Assembly (NCBI GenBank): GCA_900541485.1
Contig: UQJW01000008.1
Span: forward strand, 13,897-77,896
Reading direction: 5' to 3'
Source of the DNA: an uncultured Dialister sp.
GTDB taxonomy: Bacteria; Bacillota; Negativicutes; Veillonellales; Dialisteraceae
Length of the DNA: 64,000 nucleotides
A program made the position numbers and the translations under genes. The notes under the pieces are model-generated. The model was not told the origin of the DNA. It saw nothing but the letters and a program-made list of their open reading frames with translations, and ran no database searches. Of the stretch, positions 41,583 to 50,245 are shown piece by piece; the first letter of the stretch is position 1; each line of letters begins with the position of its first letter.

Positions 41583-42533
41583 TTATTTACCTTTAGAAAT
41601 TTTCTCTATGGCCCGTTTCTGGATTTTGACTTGGTCTATGGGGATTTCTCCTTTCGGCCCGAACAGTTCGTGCGTCAAAAACTCCGGTTCTGCGGCTTCT
41701 ACGATACGGGCAGCCGCACTTGTTCTGAACGGGTTGTGGCGGTCGATGGAGGTAATGTGTTTCATAATCGTGTTTCCGTCAAGGTTCTCCGGCGGAGTGT
41801 CGGGACAGGATTTCCTGTATGCCCCGGAGAGGGAGCAGGAGAGATGCATGCCCCGGATCAGGGATTTCATGCTTCCCAGGCGGTGAATCATCCGGATAAT
41901 ATAGTCCGCTCCGTCGTCTTCCGTTTCAAGGTCGGGGTTCGTATTCATATAGTGTCCGGTGTCGAGTACGATGCCCGTATTATTTCCCGGTAAGAGTGAA
42001 AAGAAATAGTCTGTTTCTTCCGGAGAAAGTGTGCATAGGCCCGGCCAAAAAATATTTTCAAAGAGGATTTCCACGTTTTCCGGTATTTCTTTGTATACTT
42101 CTTTGTAAATTTCAGCCGTACAGGTGAGTACTTCTTTTGAGGTGTAGTGAAATTTCCTTGTCCACGTTTCTTCCACAAGGCAGTCCGCCACGTGCCATAC
42201 AAGGTAGGACGGTTCTTCTGCCAGCGCGGCACGGATATTTTTTTTGATTTCTTCTATCCATTTTTCGGGAGTGTCTGCCCCGTAGCAGGCAATGAGTGAT
42301 TGTTTATCCGGGTATTGTTTCTGGACCCGTTTTTTGTTACCCAAATAAAAGTCCATCCAGGTGGGCCAGAATTTCAGGTGGGCACCGACAGTCAGCCGTG
42401 TGAACGGCGAGGGTGACGGTGTCGTCCCGTATATCAGGTTTTCAATTCCGTCCAGTCCGAGGGAACGAATCAGTTCTGTCGTTTCCGTTTCCGATTCACC
42501 GGGCATGACGTAGTGGCTGACGCTTTCTAACAT
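41583..42533 (-). CDS. TIM-barrel sugar isomerase/endonuclease-IV-like protein
   Basis: A 316-residue AP_endonuc_2-type TIM-barrel protein. Probable metal ligands are visible in ILFENIFWPG (Glu), VLDTGHYMN (Asp, His) and RGMHLSCSLSG (His). Family members are sugar-phosphate isomerases/epimerases or endonuclease IV; I cannot assign the substrate. Monocistronic between two repeat blocks. Confidence 0.78.
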   Translation of the reverse strand: MLESVSHYVMPGESETETTELIRSLGLDGIENLIYGTTPSPSPFTRLTVGAHLKFWPTWMDFYLGNKKRVQKQYPDKQSLIACYGADTPEKWIEEIKKNIRAALAEEPSYLVWHVADCLVEETWTRKFHYTSKEVLTCTAEIYKEVYKEIPENVEILFENIFWPGLCTLSPEETDYFFSLLPGNNTGIVLDTGHYMNTNPDLETEDDGADYIIRMIHRLGSMKSLIRGMHLSCSLSGAYRKSCPDTPPENLDGNTIMKHITSIDRHNPFRTSAAARIVEAAEPEFLTHELFGPKGEIPIDQVKIQKRAIEKISKGK

Positions 42534-42654
42534 GGCATTCTCTTTTCTTTTTTAATTTATCAACAGGAAATCTGCGGGCTTGCCGTCCGGCTGATTTTAC
42601 AGAAATACGTATTTCTTCTCTTTTGTGTTGACTCATACGGATTATGCATTCTTT

Positions 42655-43550
42655 CGTTTTTATTCATATTAAAAACAACATTTAATACCTGTATCCTCTG
42701 CCGGATTCTTCACTCAGAGGCAATTTCTATTTATCACGTTGTCGTCATACGGATTTTTACCGCCGTTCTAGAATGACAGGGCAGACAGGTAATACCGCTC
42801 TGTAAGAAACTTTTTTACGTTTCTGCTCACACTTTCCCCTTCCGGCGGCTCCGCCGCCACCTTCCCCGACAAGCGGGGACGGCTTTTTGGTACGAGTCAT
42901 TTCGGTATTTTTTGTTTTTACTTATATAAAATAACATTTAACTCCTGCATTTTCTGCCTAGATTCTTACCGCTCCCGTTGGTCGGGTATGGCGTTTCACA
43001 CACTTTTATAGCGTCGCTTCGCTCCTCGAAAAGTGGTTCACTTGCCATCACTTCGTTCGAGAATGACAATGCAAGTATTTAATGCCGTTGAAAAACGCAA
43101 TTCACCCCTGCCGTCATTCTTGAGCGGTAGGCAGAATCGGAATGATGACGGGAGAAAAAACATCATGTGACTCTTAGCGAAGAATCCGGCATAGGATATC
43201 GTTAAAAGCGTATATAAAATAATAAAAACTATGAATTCTTTTTTCCTTAGTCGTTCGCTTCCCCCGAACTCGGAGGGAAGTGCCGAGCCTTGCGAGGCGA
43301 TAGGGGCATGCTTGCGTACACAGGTAAGAACATTTACTTCTTGCAACCTCTGCCCGGATTCTTCACTCAGAGGCAACTATCTTTTATCACGTTATAGTCA
43401 TACGGATTTTTACGACCGTTCAAGAATGACAGGCAGATATTTAATACCATTCTGCAAGAAACTCTTTTATGTTTCTGCTCACACTTGCCCCTTCCGACGG
43501 CTCCACCATCACCTTCCCCGTGTCCGGGGGACGGCTTTTATGTGTGAGTC
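42655..43550. repeat. Intergenic mosaic repeat block 9 (B'-A-B'/E-B-A'-B'-A)
   Basis: The longest block: inverted B at about 42680-42810, A at 42825-42890 (GGCGGC/GCCGCC hairpin), inverted B with E at 42945-43080, B at 43085-43200, inverted A at 43245-43325, inverted B at 43330-43460 and A at 43470-43545 (hairpin arms partly broken). It fills the whole gap between 42534 and 43569. Confidence 0.77.
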
Positions 43551-43569
43551 AATTCGTTATTTTTCGTTT

Positions 43570-44565
43570 TCAGTATCCTTTGATTTGTTTTTCTTCTGTC
43601 ATGTCAAAGAGGATGGGGCCGTAGGCGGCGTTGGCCATGGCTTTGATGGCGTAGACGCAGTTTTGTGAGGCGGCGTAGATGTAGCGGTCATCCAGGGTTT
43701 TTATGTTTTTGGCGGCTCTCATATTCTGAACCGCCGGATTTTGGAAGAATTCATTTCTGAATTTGCCGGCTCCCGTTTCGTCGGATTTCCTGTCGGAGGA
43801 GACGATGAAGAAGTCGGGGTCCGATTTTACGACGAGTTCCTGGGCGAGAAGCTGTCCGTTCGATACTCCCGCTTCGCCGATGGCGTTTCTGATTCTCGCT
43901 CTGGTGAGGAGTTCGTGGTACATCGAGCCGGGACCACCGTAGCGGCTCATCTGGGTGACGAGGAAGGCTTTCGGGATTTTGTCCGTTCTTTGTCCCAGTA
44001 TGGCATCGATTTCTGCCAGTTGTCTGTCCATTTCGGCAATTACTTTTTCGCCCCGTTCTTTTTCTCCTGCCGCGGCGGCAATGATTTCGATGTCCTGCTT
44101 AACTTGGTCAAGGGATTTCGGGCCGTCGATTTGAATGACCGGGTAGCCGAGATTTCTCCACAGTTCCAGTTCCTTCGGTTTCGTGTACGACGAGGCGACA
44201 ATGAGATCCGGGGCCGCTTGGGTAAGGATTTCCATGGAGAGGCCGTTCAGGGGCATGGTGAGGGAAATATTTTTTGTTTCTTCGGAAATATAGGAAATCG
44301 CCGGGTCTTTGTCGGCTGTAAAGCAGGCGACAAGACGGTCCGGTTCTACGACACCGAGGAGCATGGTGTCGATGGATGAAGAGGTTCCCAATATGCGCCG
44401 CGGTTTGTGGGGCAGTGTGACGGTATGTCCGAATGCGTCAGTCACCTGATAGGCGGAAGAGTCGGCAGGCGTTTCCGTTTTTTTCATGGAGCAGCCTGTA
44501 AAAAGAAGTACCGCTAAAAGAAACAGTATGGTACAAATGACGGACCTCTTTGCTGTATTTTCCAT
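43570..44565 (-). CDS. Iron/cobalamin-type ABC substrate-binding lipoprotein
   Basis: A 331-residue periplasmic-binding protein of the BtuF/FepB/FhuD type with lipobox LFTGCS (Cys about residue 25), the VTDAFGHTVTLPHKPRRI start of lobe 1, and a long connecting helix. No permease or ATPase lies beside it, so it must share a transporter encoded elsewhere. The ligand (Fe-siderophore, heme or B12) cannot be told. Confidence 0.86.
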   Translation of the reverse strand: MENTAKRSVICTILFLLAVLLFTGCSMKKTETPADSSAYQVTDAFGHTVTLPHKPRRILGTSSSIDTMLLGVVEPDRLVACFTADKDPAISYISEETKNISLTMPLNGLSMEILTQAAPDLIVASSYTKPKELELWRNLGYPVIQIDGPKSLDQVKQDIEIIAAAAGEKERGEKVIAEMDRQLAEIDAILGQRTDKIPKAFLVTQMSRYGGPGSMYHELLTRARIRNAIGEAGVSNGQLLAQELVVKSDPDFFIVSSDRKSDETGAGKFRNEFFQNPAVQNMRAAKNIKTLDDRYIYAASQNCVYAIKAMANAAYGPILFDMTEEKQIKGY

Positions 44566-44684
44566 TTTATATTTCCTTTCTCATGCAAATTTAAGTTCTT
44601 TATAATTAGTTTAGCGGCGCCGCGGGGAATCGTCAAACCTGTTTTTTATTTTTTTCTCCGTTTTTTGAAAAGGGTTCTTGCTTT

Positions 44685-44713
44685 TACGGCGTGAAAAGTA
44701 TAAAATAGGTGAG
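44685..44713 (+). promoter_or_regulatory. Putative promoter of the uracil permease transcript
   Basis: TTGCTT, a 17-bp spacer and TAAAAT end near 44705, giving a short leader of about 80 nt before the permease gene. The placement is approximate and the -35 is weak. Confidence 0.4.
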
Positions 44714-44732
44714 ATAAATTATTGGTCACAGG

Positions 44733-44771
44733 AAAGGGGGGATCGCATCAATGGCGGTCTTCCCTTTTTTG
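44733..44771 (+). terminator. Attenuator-like terminator in the uracil permease leader
   Basis: AAGGGGGGATCGC pairs with GCGGTCTTCCCTT (13 bp including G-U pairs), loop ATCAATG, then six T's, only 24 bp upstream of the permease start and inside its leader. This suggests conditional termination. No PyrR consensus is recognised in the short leader. Confidence 0.6.
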
Positions 44772-44819
44772 CGGATTAGGTTAAGGGAGATAGTATGGAA
44801 AAAAGAATTATTGATGTAG
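44751..44819 (+). CDS. Possible leader peptide overlapping the permease start (22 aa)
   Basis: ATG at 44751 lies in the attenuator loop, 9 bp after AAGGGGGG, and opens MAVFPFLRIRLREIVWKKEL..., stopping at 44819 inside the permease gene in another frame. Ribosomes translating it would melt the terminator stem. Translation is not proven. Confidence 0.35.
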   Translation: MAVFPFLRIRLREIVWKKELLM

Positions 44820-46066
44820 AAGAAAAGTTACCTCTGCTGCCTACGATTCCACTGAGTCTGCAGCACTTGTTCGCCATGTTCGGCTCGACGGTTCTCGTTC
44901 CGTTCCTTTTAAATGTCGATCCGGCGACTTGTCTTTTCATGAACGGGATCGGTACGCTTTTGTATCTGACAATTTGTAAGTGGAGATTGCCCGCTTATCT
45001 GGGCTCGAGTTTTGCTTTCATTTCTCCTGTACTGGCGGTCACGTCCACGGCAGGTATGTCCTATGCGGATGCCCAGGGAGGGTTCATCTGTTTCGGTCTG
45101 TCTTTCATCGTTCTTGCGTTCCTGGTCAATAAAATCGGGACGTCCTGGATTGATGTTCTTTTCCCGCCGGCAGCAATGGGCGCCATTGTCGCCATCATCG
45201 GTTTGGAGCTTGCGCCTCTTGCCATGAGTATGTCGGGTTTCATCGGTGAAACGCAGGGTATGCCGAATGAAACGGCTATTATTATTTCCATGTTCACCCT
45301 GGTGGTCACGATTCTTGCCACCGTGCTGGGCCGCGGATTTATTTCCATCATTCCGATTCTTATCGGTGTCATTTCCGGCTATATCCTCTCGATTTTCATG
45401 GGTGTCGTAGATTTCACCAAAGTAAAGGAAATCGCCTGGTTCGCCGTGCCGACACTCTATGCACCACATTTCAATTTCAGTGCGATTATGATGATTATGC
45501 CCGCTCTCTTCGTCGTATTTGCCGAGCATTTGGGTCATCTTTTCGTCACCAGTGATATCGTGGGCCGCGACCTCATTAAGGAACCGGGCCTTCACCGTTC
45601 TCTTTTTGCCGACGGTCTTTCCAATGTCATTTCCGGCTGTGTCGGCTCGACGCCAAATACAACGTACGGGGAAAATATGGGTGTCATGGCGATGACCGGC
45701 GTATACAGTACCTGGGTCATCGGCGGTGCTGCCGTTTTTGCTATCGTTTTCTCCTTCGTCGGAAAAATTGCGGCTCTCATTCATGCCATTCCTTCGCCTG
45801 TCATGGGCGGTGTCTGCATTCTCCTCTTCGGCTTCATTGCCGCTTCGGGGATTCGTATGCTTATCGAGAAAAAAGTCAATTACACGAAATCAAGAAATCT
45901 GATTCTCACCGCCGTCACCATGATTTCCGGTCTTTCCGGAGCGACTATTGTCCTCGGACCGGTCCAGCTGAAAGGCATGGGACTTGCTACGGTCGTTGCC
46001 ATTCTTTTATCTCTTTCATTCCTTATTTTTGATAAACTCCACATGTCGAATGACGAAAAAGAATAG
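44795..46066 (+). CDS. Uracil/xanthine permease (NCS2 family)
   Basis: A 423-residue nucleobase:cation symporter-2 with about 12-14 helices. Family motifs include LSLQHLFAMFGSTVLVP near the N-terminus, the VFAEHLGHL helix-8 region and TPNTTYGENMG (QNxGxxxxT-like helix-10 motif with ENMG). The NCS2 branch with ENMG points to uracil uptake (UraA/PyrP). AAGGGAG ribosome site. Probably regulated by the attenuator upstream. Confidence 0.9.
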   Translation: MEKRIIDVEEKLPLLPTIPLSLQHLFAMFGSTVLVPFLLNVDPATCLFMNGIGTLLYLTICKWRLPAYLGSSFAFISPVLAVTSTAGMSYADAQGGFICFGLSFIVLAFLVNKIGTSWIDVLFPPAAMGAIVAIIGLELAPLAMSMSGFIGETQGMPNETAIIISMFTLVVTILATVLGRGFISIIPILIGVISGYILSIFMGVVDFTKVKEIAWFAVPTLYAPHFNFSAIMMIMPALFVVFAEHLGHLFVTSDIVGRDLIKEPGLHRSLFADGLSNVISGCVGSTPNTTYGENMGVMAMTGVYSTWVIGGAAVFAIVFSFVGKIAALIHAIPSPVMGGVCILLFGFIAASGIRMLIEKKVNYTKSRNLILTAVTMISGLSGATIVLGPVQLKGMGLATVVAILLSLSFLIFDKLHMSNDEKE

Positions 46067-46074
46067 GAGGTCTT

Positions 46075-46395
46075 ATGGACACATTAACGAATGAAGAAAT
46101 TTCTCTTTTAAACAGTCTGACGGAACAGCAGAAAACGCAGGCGCTCAATCTCTATGCATCACGGGAAAAGAAAACTTCCACGGCTTATATTTTCTGGATT
46201 CTTTTTTCCTGCCATTACTTCTATCTCGGCAAGCCTGTCAGAAATATTATTCTCTGGCTTCTCATGTGCTGCTTTATCGGGGAAATATGGTGGCTCATCG
46301 ATGCTTTCCGCATGAGCGGTCTGGTGGAAAAGAAAAATCTGGAAATTCTGAAAGAATGTATCCGCGAAGCCAAAGCACTCTATCCGGGCGTATAA
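46075..46395 (+). CDS. TM2-domain membrane protein
   Basis: A 106-residue protein with a helical N-terminus and a TM2-type pair of membrane helices (YIFWILFSCHYFYLGKPVRN, then LLMCCFIGEIWWLIDAFRM). The conserved G-x-x and WxxDxF features of TM2 are visible. Its function is unknown. It follows the permease by 8 bp with an ATAGGAGGT site, so co-transcribed. Confidence 0.82.
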   Translation: MDTLTNEEISLLNSLTEQQKTQALNLYASREKKTSTAYIFWILFSCHYFYLGKPVRNIILWLLMCCFIGEIWWLIDAFRMSGLVEKKNLEILKECIREAKALYPGV

Positions 46396-46401
46396 TTTCA
46401 T

Positions 46402-46442
46402 AAAAAAAGCACGGTACCCGTTCAAAAGGTACCGTGCTTTTC
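46402..46442. terminator. Bidirectional terminator
   Basis: AAAAGCACGGTACC / GGTACCGTGCTTTT, a 14-bp perfect stem between convergent genes. Confidence 0.92.
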
Positions 46443-46456
46443 ATTTGCCCGTTTCA

Positions 46457-46636
46457 TTAAAAACGGCGGGACAGGCGCTTGGCCATCCACCGTGCAAAGG
46501 CTTCTTTGGCCTCCTCCGGTGCGTCTGCGGACAGTTCGATTTCCCCTCTTGCCCGTTTCGCAATATCCTTCGTCAGTATATACGGCTCAAAAGTTTTATA
46601 CCACTCCATTTTCTGTATATCTTCGGCTAAGCTCAT
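46457..46636 (-). CDS. Small hypothetical protein (59 aa) downstream of the metal ATPase
   Basis: A 59-residue charged helical protein (MSLAEDIQKMEWYKTFEPYI...) with a basic C-terminus (ARWMAKRLSRRF). Unrecognised. The start at 46636 has an AAGGAGGAG site. It lies 121 bp downstream of the P1B ATPase on the same strand and may be in its operon. Confidence 0.6.
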   Translation of the reverse strand: MSLAEDIQKMEWYKTFEPYILTKDIAKRARGEIELSADAPEEAKEAFARWMAKRLSRRF

Positions 46637-46757
46637 TTTCTCCTCCTTCACGGGCTTAAAAAATCCCTTCTATAATTGCATGGAATCCCGGCCCTCCCCG
46701 GGGTCGTACATATCTTCCATGCCTGCCGGTATGTGAAACAACGGAATCTCTGCCGTT

Positions 46758-48605
46758 TTATTTATCTTTATATTGTAACAGCAACGCCGCATTTATTACA
46801 ACAAAAACAGATCCGAAATTGTGCCACAATGCACCGGTGACAGGATTTAAAATTCCCGCCGAAGAAAGAATCACCGCCGTGATATTGATAATCATACCGG
46901 CTACAATATTTACATTCACCTTATGCATCACTTTTTTGGTCAACATAAAAAGATACGGGATTCTTTTGATTTCATCACCCACCAGGACAGCATCTGCCGA
47001 CTCGATGGCAATATCACTTCCGATTCCGCCCATAGCAATTCCTGCGTCCGCACGGGTCAGCGCCGGAGCATCATTGACACCGTCACCAATCATACACACT
47101 GCCCCGCCGCTTTTGCTGATATCTTCTATGATTCTCATTTTTTCTTCCGGCAAAAGCCCGGACTTCACCTCGCTGATACCAACCTGCCCGGCTATATATC
47201 CTGCCGCCGCCTCATTATCCCCGGTGAGAAGCAGGGGAACGACACCGCTTTTTTTCAAACGGGAAATCGTTTGCGCCGCATCACTCCGTATCGTATCAGA
47301 AAGCACGAAAAACCCTCTGCAGGTTCCGTCAACCGCTGCATAAATTAAAGTCGCTCCCGTTTCCTCTGCTTTTTGGGCCTGTTTCTCAAATGAGGACACA
47401 GAAATATTTTGTTCTTCCAGCCATTTCCCTTTCCCGGCAAGCAACTTTTTCCCTGCCACAACAGCGGAAATCCCCTGTCCCGCCTGCATTTGGAAATCCC
47501 AGACACTCTCCGTATTTCCTTTATAGCTATCTGCAACCGCTTTCCCGAGAGGATGCTCCGAATAACTTTCAGCAGCAGCGAAAAGACGTAATAATTCATT
47601 TTTATCACAGCCGTCAGTCACGATATCCGCCACCTCCGGCTTTCCGCATGTAAGCGTTCCCGTTTTATCGAAAGCTGCTTTTTTTATTTTTGATAATTTT
47701 TCCAATGCAGAACCGGAACGGATAATAATTCCATATTTGGCAGCATTTCCTATCCCCGCTAAAACAGCCGTAGGAGTGGCAAGAATAAATGCACAAGGGC
47801 AAAAAACCACAAGCACTGTAACGGCCCGCATAAATTCTCCTGTAATCATCCATGTACCGCCCGCCCAGGCAAGAGCACCGAATACAAGCCACGTCGCCCA
47901 TTTATCTGCCAGCGAAACGATAGGTGCTTTATTTTCTTCCGCCTCCTTGGTCAAACGGATCATTCTCTGCAATGAAGAATCTTCACTCCTTTTTTCCACC
48001 CTCATCGTAAAAGTGCCGAACCGGTTGATTGTCCCGGACCTGACGGTATCCCCTGTTTTTTTATCTACAGGAATACTTTCGCCGGTCATGACGGATTGGT
48101 CAATCGTCGTCTCTCCGTCAAGTATTTTCCCGTCTACAGGAACCGTTTCTCCTGCCAGCACACGGACCGTATCGCCTGCCTGCAACTCTGACGGGGATAC
48201 TTCAAAGACTTTCCCCTCCCGCACCACATGTGCCTTTTGCGGGGAAAGACGGATCAATTTCCCAATACTCTCATTTGCCTTTTCTGACGTATAGTCCTCC
48301 AAAAGCGACCCGATTTGCATAATTAGCGCCACTTCACCGGCAGCAAAATATTCCTCTGCCGTCACCGATGCCACAAGTGCCATAGCTACAAGAACATCCG
48401 CCTTTACATCATGCTCCCAAATAAGCCCTTTCACCGCTCCTGTCAAAATAGGAACTCCGCAAAGAATAATCGCCGCCCAGGCAATATCAAAAGGCAGAAC
48501 CGTTCTTCCCGGAAATCCCGAAAGACTGAGTACAAGGGAAATAATAGAAATTCCGGCAAAAACAGCCGTTATTTTCGCTTCATTTTCCAGCCACCGGTTT
48601 AACAT
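46758..48605 (-). CDS. Heavy-metal-translocating P1B-type ATPase
   Basis: A 615-residue metal pump without an N-terminal heavy-metal-associated domain. It has the TGES actuator motif (MTGESIPVDK), the membrane metal motif CPC (FCPCAFILATP), the phosphorylation site DKTGTLT, the HP motif (SEHPLGKA) and GDGVNDAPAL. The last membrane segment carries ALWHNFGSVFVVINA, so the metal site differs from the classic Cu or Zn/Cd signatures and the substrate is uncertain. No metal-responsive regulator lies next to it. Confidence 0.92.
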   Translation of the reverse strand: MLNRWLENEAKITAVFAGISIISLVLSLSGFPGRTVLPFDIAWAAIILCGVPILTGAVKGLIWEHDVKADVLVAMALVASVTAEEYFAAGEVALIMQIGSLLEDYTSEKANESIGKLIRLSPQKAHVVREGKVFEVSPSELQAGDTVRVLAGETVPVDGKILDGETTIDQSVMTGESIPVDKKTGDTVRSGTINRFGTFTMRVEKRSEDSSLQRMIRLTKEAEENKAPIVSLADKWATWLVFGALAWAGGTWMITGEFMRAVTVLVVFCPCAFILATPTAVLAGIGNAAKYGIIIRSGSALEKLSKIKKAAFDKTGTLTCGKPEVADIVTDGCDKNELLRLFAAAESYSEHPLGKAVADSYKGNTESVWDFQMQAGQGISAVVAGKKLLAGKGKWLEEQNISVSSFEKQAQKAEETGATLIYAAVDGTCRGFFVLSDTIRSDAAQTISRLKKSGVVPLLLTGDNEAAAGYIAGQVGISEVKSGLLPEEKMRIIEDISKSGGAVCMIGDGVNDAPALTRADAGIAMGGIGSDIAIESADAVLVGDEIKRIPYLFMLTKKVMHKVNVNIVAGMIINITAVILSSAGILNPVTGALWHNFGSVFVVINAALLLQYKDK

Positions 48606-48794
48606 AAGCTTCTCCTTTATAAAAATGATAAAGTTTCTTTTTTATCTTATAAAAAAATAAAGCCTGATTGTATCGCCAAAAAAGTACATCTGTTCAATAA
48701 AATACAAATTATGCAAACTGCTCTTTTTTGCTATAGGGAAAACGGAATTTAAGAGTTTTTCCAAAACATCAGATTTCCCGGAAGTACAGGATTC

Positions 48795-48837
48795 CAATAA
48801 AAAAACTCCTTCTCTTATTTCTAAAAGACGGAGTTGA
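48795..48837 (-). terminator. Probable deoC terminator
   Basis: AACTCC / GGAGTT stem with an inner CTTTT/AAGAG pairing followed by T7 on the minus strand, 32 bp after the deoC stop. The rest of 48606-48868 shows no supported gene. Confidence 0.65.
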
Positions 48838-48868
48838 TAAAAATACACCAACAGTTTTTATATTCTTC

Positions 48869-49519
48869 TTACTTTACACCCGTCAGGGCTTTGATTGCAC
48901 TGCTTGCCCCGATACGGTCAACGCCGAGAGCCAGGTAGGCCTCCATTTCCTCTTTCGTATGAATCCCGCCGGACGCTTTAATTTTTACGGCCGGTCCGAT
49001 GTACTTTTTAAAAAGCACCACATCGTCCAAAGTCGCTCCGCCCGTTCCGAAACCCGTTGACGTCTTGATATAGTCCGCTCCGCCGCGGGTGACACAGCGG
49101 CAGGCCTCTATCTTTTCCTCTTCCGTAAGATAGCAGGTTTCCACGATGACTTTGAGTATTTTATCGCCTACCATTTCTTTCATGCGCCGTATTTCACGGG
49201 TCACATAGTCACTGTCCCCGTCTTTCAGGGCTGCAACGGCCATTACCATATCTATTTCATCCGCCCCACCGGAAAGCGCCGCTCTGGCCTCTTCCAATTT
49301 CGATTCCGTATTTCCGTTTCCTAAAGGAAATCCGACAACCGTGCAGATATTGAGCGAAGGAAAAGCCTCCCGCATCTGTTTTACATAGGACGAAGGAATG
49401 CAAACCGACGCCGTATGATACATCACTGCTTCCTCACAAAGTTTTTTTATGTCCGCCCGGCTTGCCGTCGCCTTCAAAAGCGTATGATCCACATGGCGGA
49501 GTATCTCTTCATTATTCAT
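48869..49519 (-). CDS. deoC: Deoxyribose-phosphate aldolase
   Basis: A 216-residue class I aldolase that splits 2-deoxyribose-5-phosphate in nucleoside catabolism. Motifs: DHTLLKATA near the N-terminus, VGFPLG, KVIVETCYLT and the Schiff-base lysine in DYIKTSTGF, then KASGGIHT. Start 49519 is favoured over 49522 by ribosome-site spacing. Fits the nucleoside salvage theme with udp. Confidence 0.95.
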   Translation of the reverse strand: MNNEEILRHVDHTLLKATASRADIKKLCEEAVMYHTASVCIPSSYVKQMREAFPSLNICTVVGFPLGNGNTESKLEEARAALSGGADEIDMVMAVAALKDGDSDYVTREIRRMKEMVGDKILKVIVETCYLTEEEKIEACRCVTRGGADYIKTSTGFGTGGATLDDVVLFKKYIGPAVKIKASGGIHTKEEMEAYLALGVDRIGASSAIKALTGVK

Positions 49520-49640
49520 CATTTTCTCCTTTTTTCCTTATTATACCAATTTCATCACAGAAAAACCGCCTGTCTTTTCAAAGATTTTACAAACCCGTGG
49601 TATGATACAGAAAAGAAATTCTTTTTGGAAAGGAGTCATT

Positions 49641-50117
49641 ATGCTGAAACTGCTTTTCATCGCCCACAGCGGCTCCTGCCGTCCCCCGATGGCAGAATTT
49701 ATCATGAAATCCCTCATCGCCCGGTCCAGGCAGGACGATAAAATTTACGCAAGCTCTGCCCACCTGCAAAAAAAGAAAGGCGAACCGCTCGGACAAAAAG
49801 AAAGAGAGCTCCTTACAAAAAAGGAAATCCCGTACACGGAAAAAATCTGTCCGTCTCTCACCTGGTCCGATTATGACAGATACGACTACATTTTCCTCAC
49901 GGACGACGAAGAAAAATGGCCTTTCCTGAAAATTATAGGCGGCGACCCGAAAGAAAAAGTCCGCCTCTTGGGAGAATATGCAGGCATTACAGGAAATATC
50001 GTAAATCCCGAAAAGACGGGCCAATATGAAGAAGCCTGTACCGCCTCTCTTGCGGCCTGCCAAGGTCTCTTTGAAAAGCTCCTCGACTGGGTAGCCGTAA
50101 AACCGGAACAGTCATGA
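49641..50117 (+). CDS. Catalytically degenerate LMW phosphatase-like protein
   Basis: A 158-residue protein aligning end to end with the LMW-PTP at 37259-37717, including FIAHSGSCRPPMAEF against FVCHGNICRSPMAEF. The nucleophilic Cys8 is replaced by Ala, the following Ser15 by Pro, and the general-acid DPWY loop by NPEK. Only Arg14 and one loop Cys remain, so it should lack phosphatase activity. The fold and length are kept, suggesting a binding or regulatory role. The start at 49641 follows GGAAAGGAG; it is monocistronic with a strong terminator. Confidence 0.8.
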   Translation: MLKLLFIAHSGSCRPPMAEFIMKSLIARSRQDDKIYASSAHLQKKKGEPLGQKERELLTKKEIPYTEKICPSLTWSDYDRYDYIFLTDDEEKWPFLKIIGGDPKEKVRLLGEYAGITGNIVNPEKTGQYEEACTASLAACQGLFEKLLDWVAVKPEQS

Positions 50118-50156
50118 TTTTTATTCCTAAAATAAGTTATTTCCCTGTTTTCATTG

Positions 50157-50192
50157 CAAAAAGCTGCTCCCCGTAAAAAGGAGCAGCTTTTT
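50157..50192. terminator. Terminator after the pseudophosphatase gene
   Basis: AAAAAGCTGCTCC / GGAGCAGCTTTTT perfect 13-bp stem, probably bidirectional with the convergent yeiH-like gene. Confidence 0.92.
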
Positions 50193-50245
50193 GTATGAGT
50201 CATTTCATTATTTTTTGTTTTCGCCGGGACAAAACAAAATTTCTT

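Noticed and set aside
48642..48851. 69-codon minus-strand open frame between the metal ATPase and deoC
   Set aside because: It starts within the deoC terminator region, has no ribosome site and AT-rich composition.
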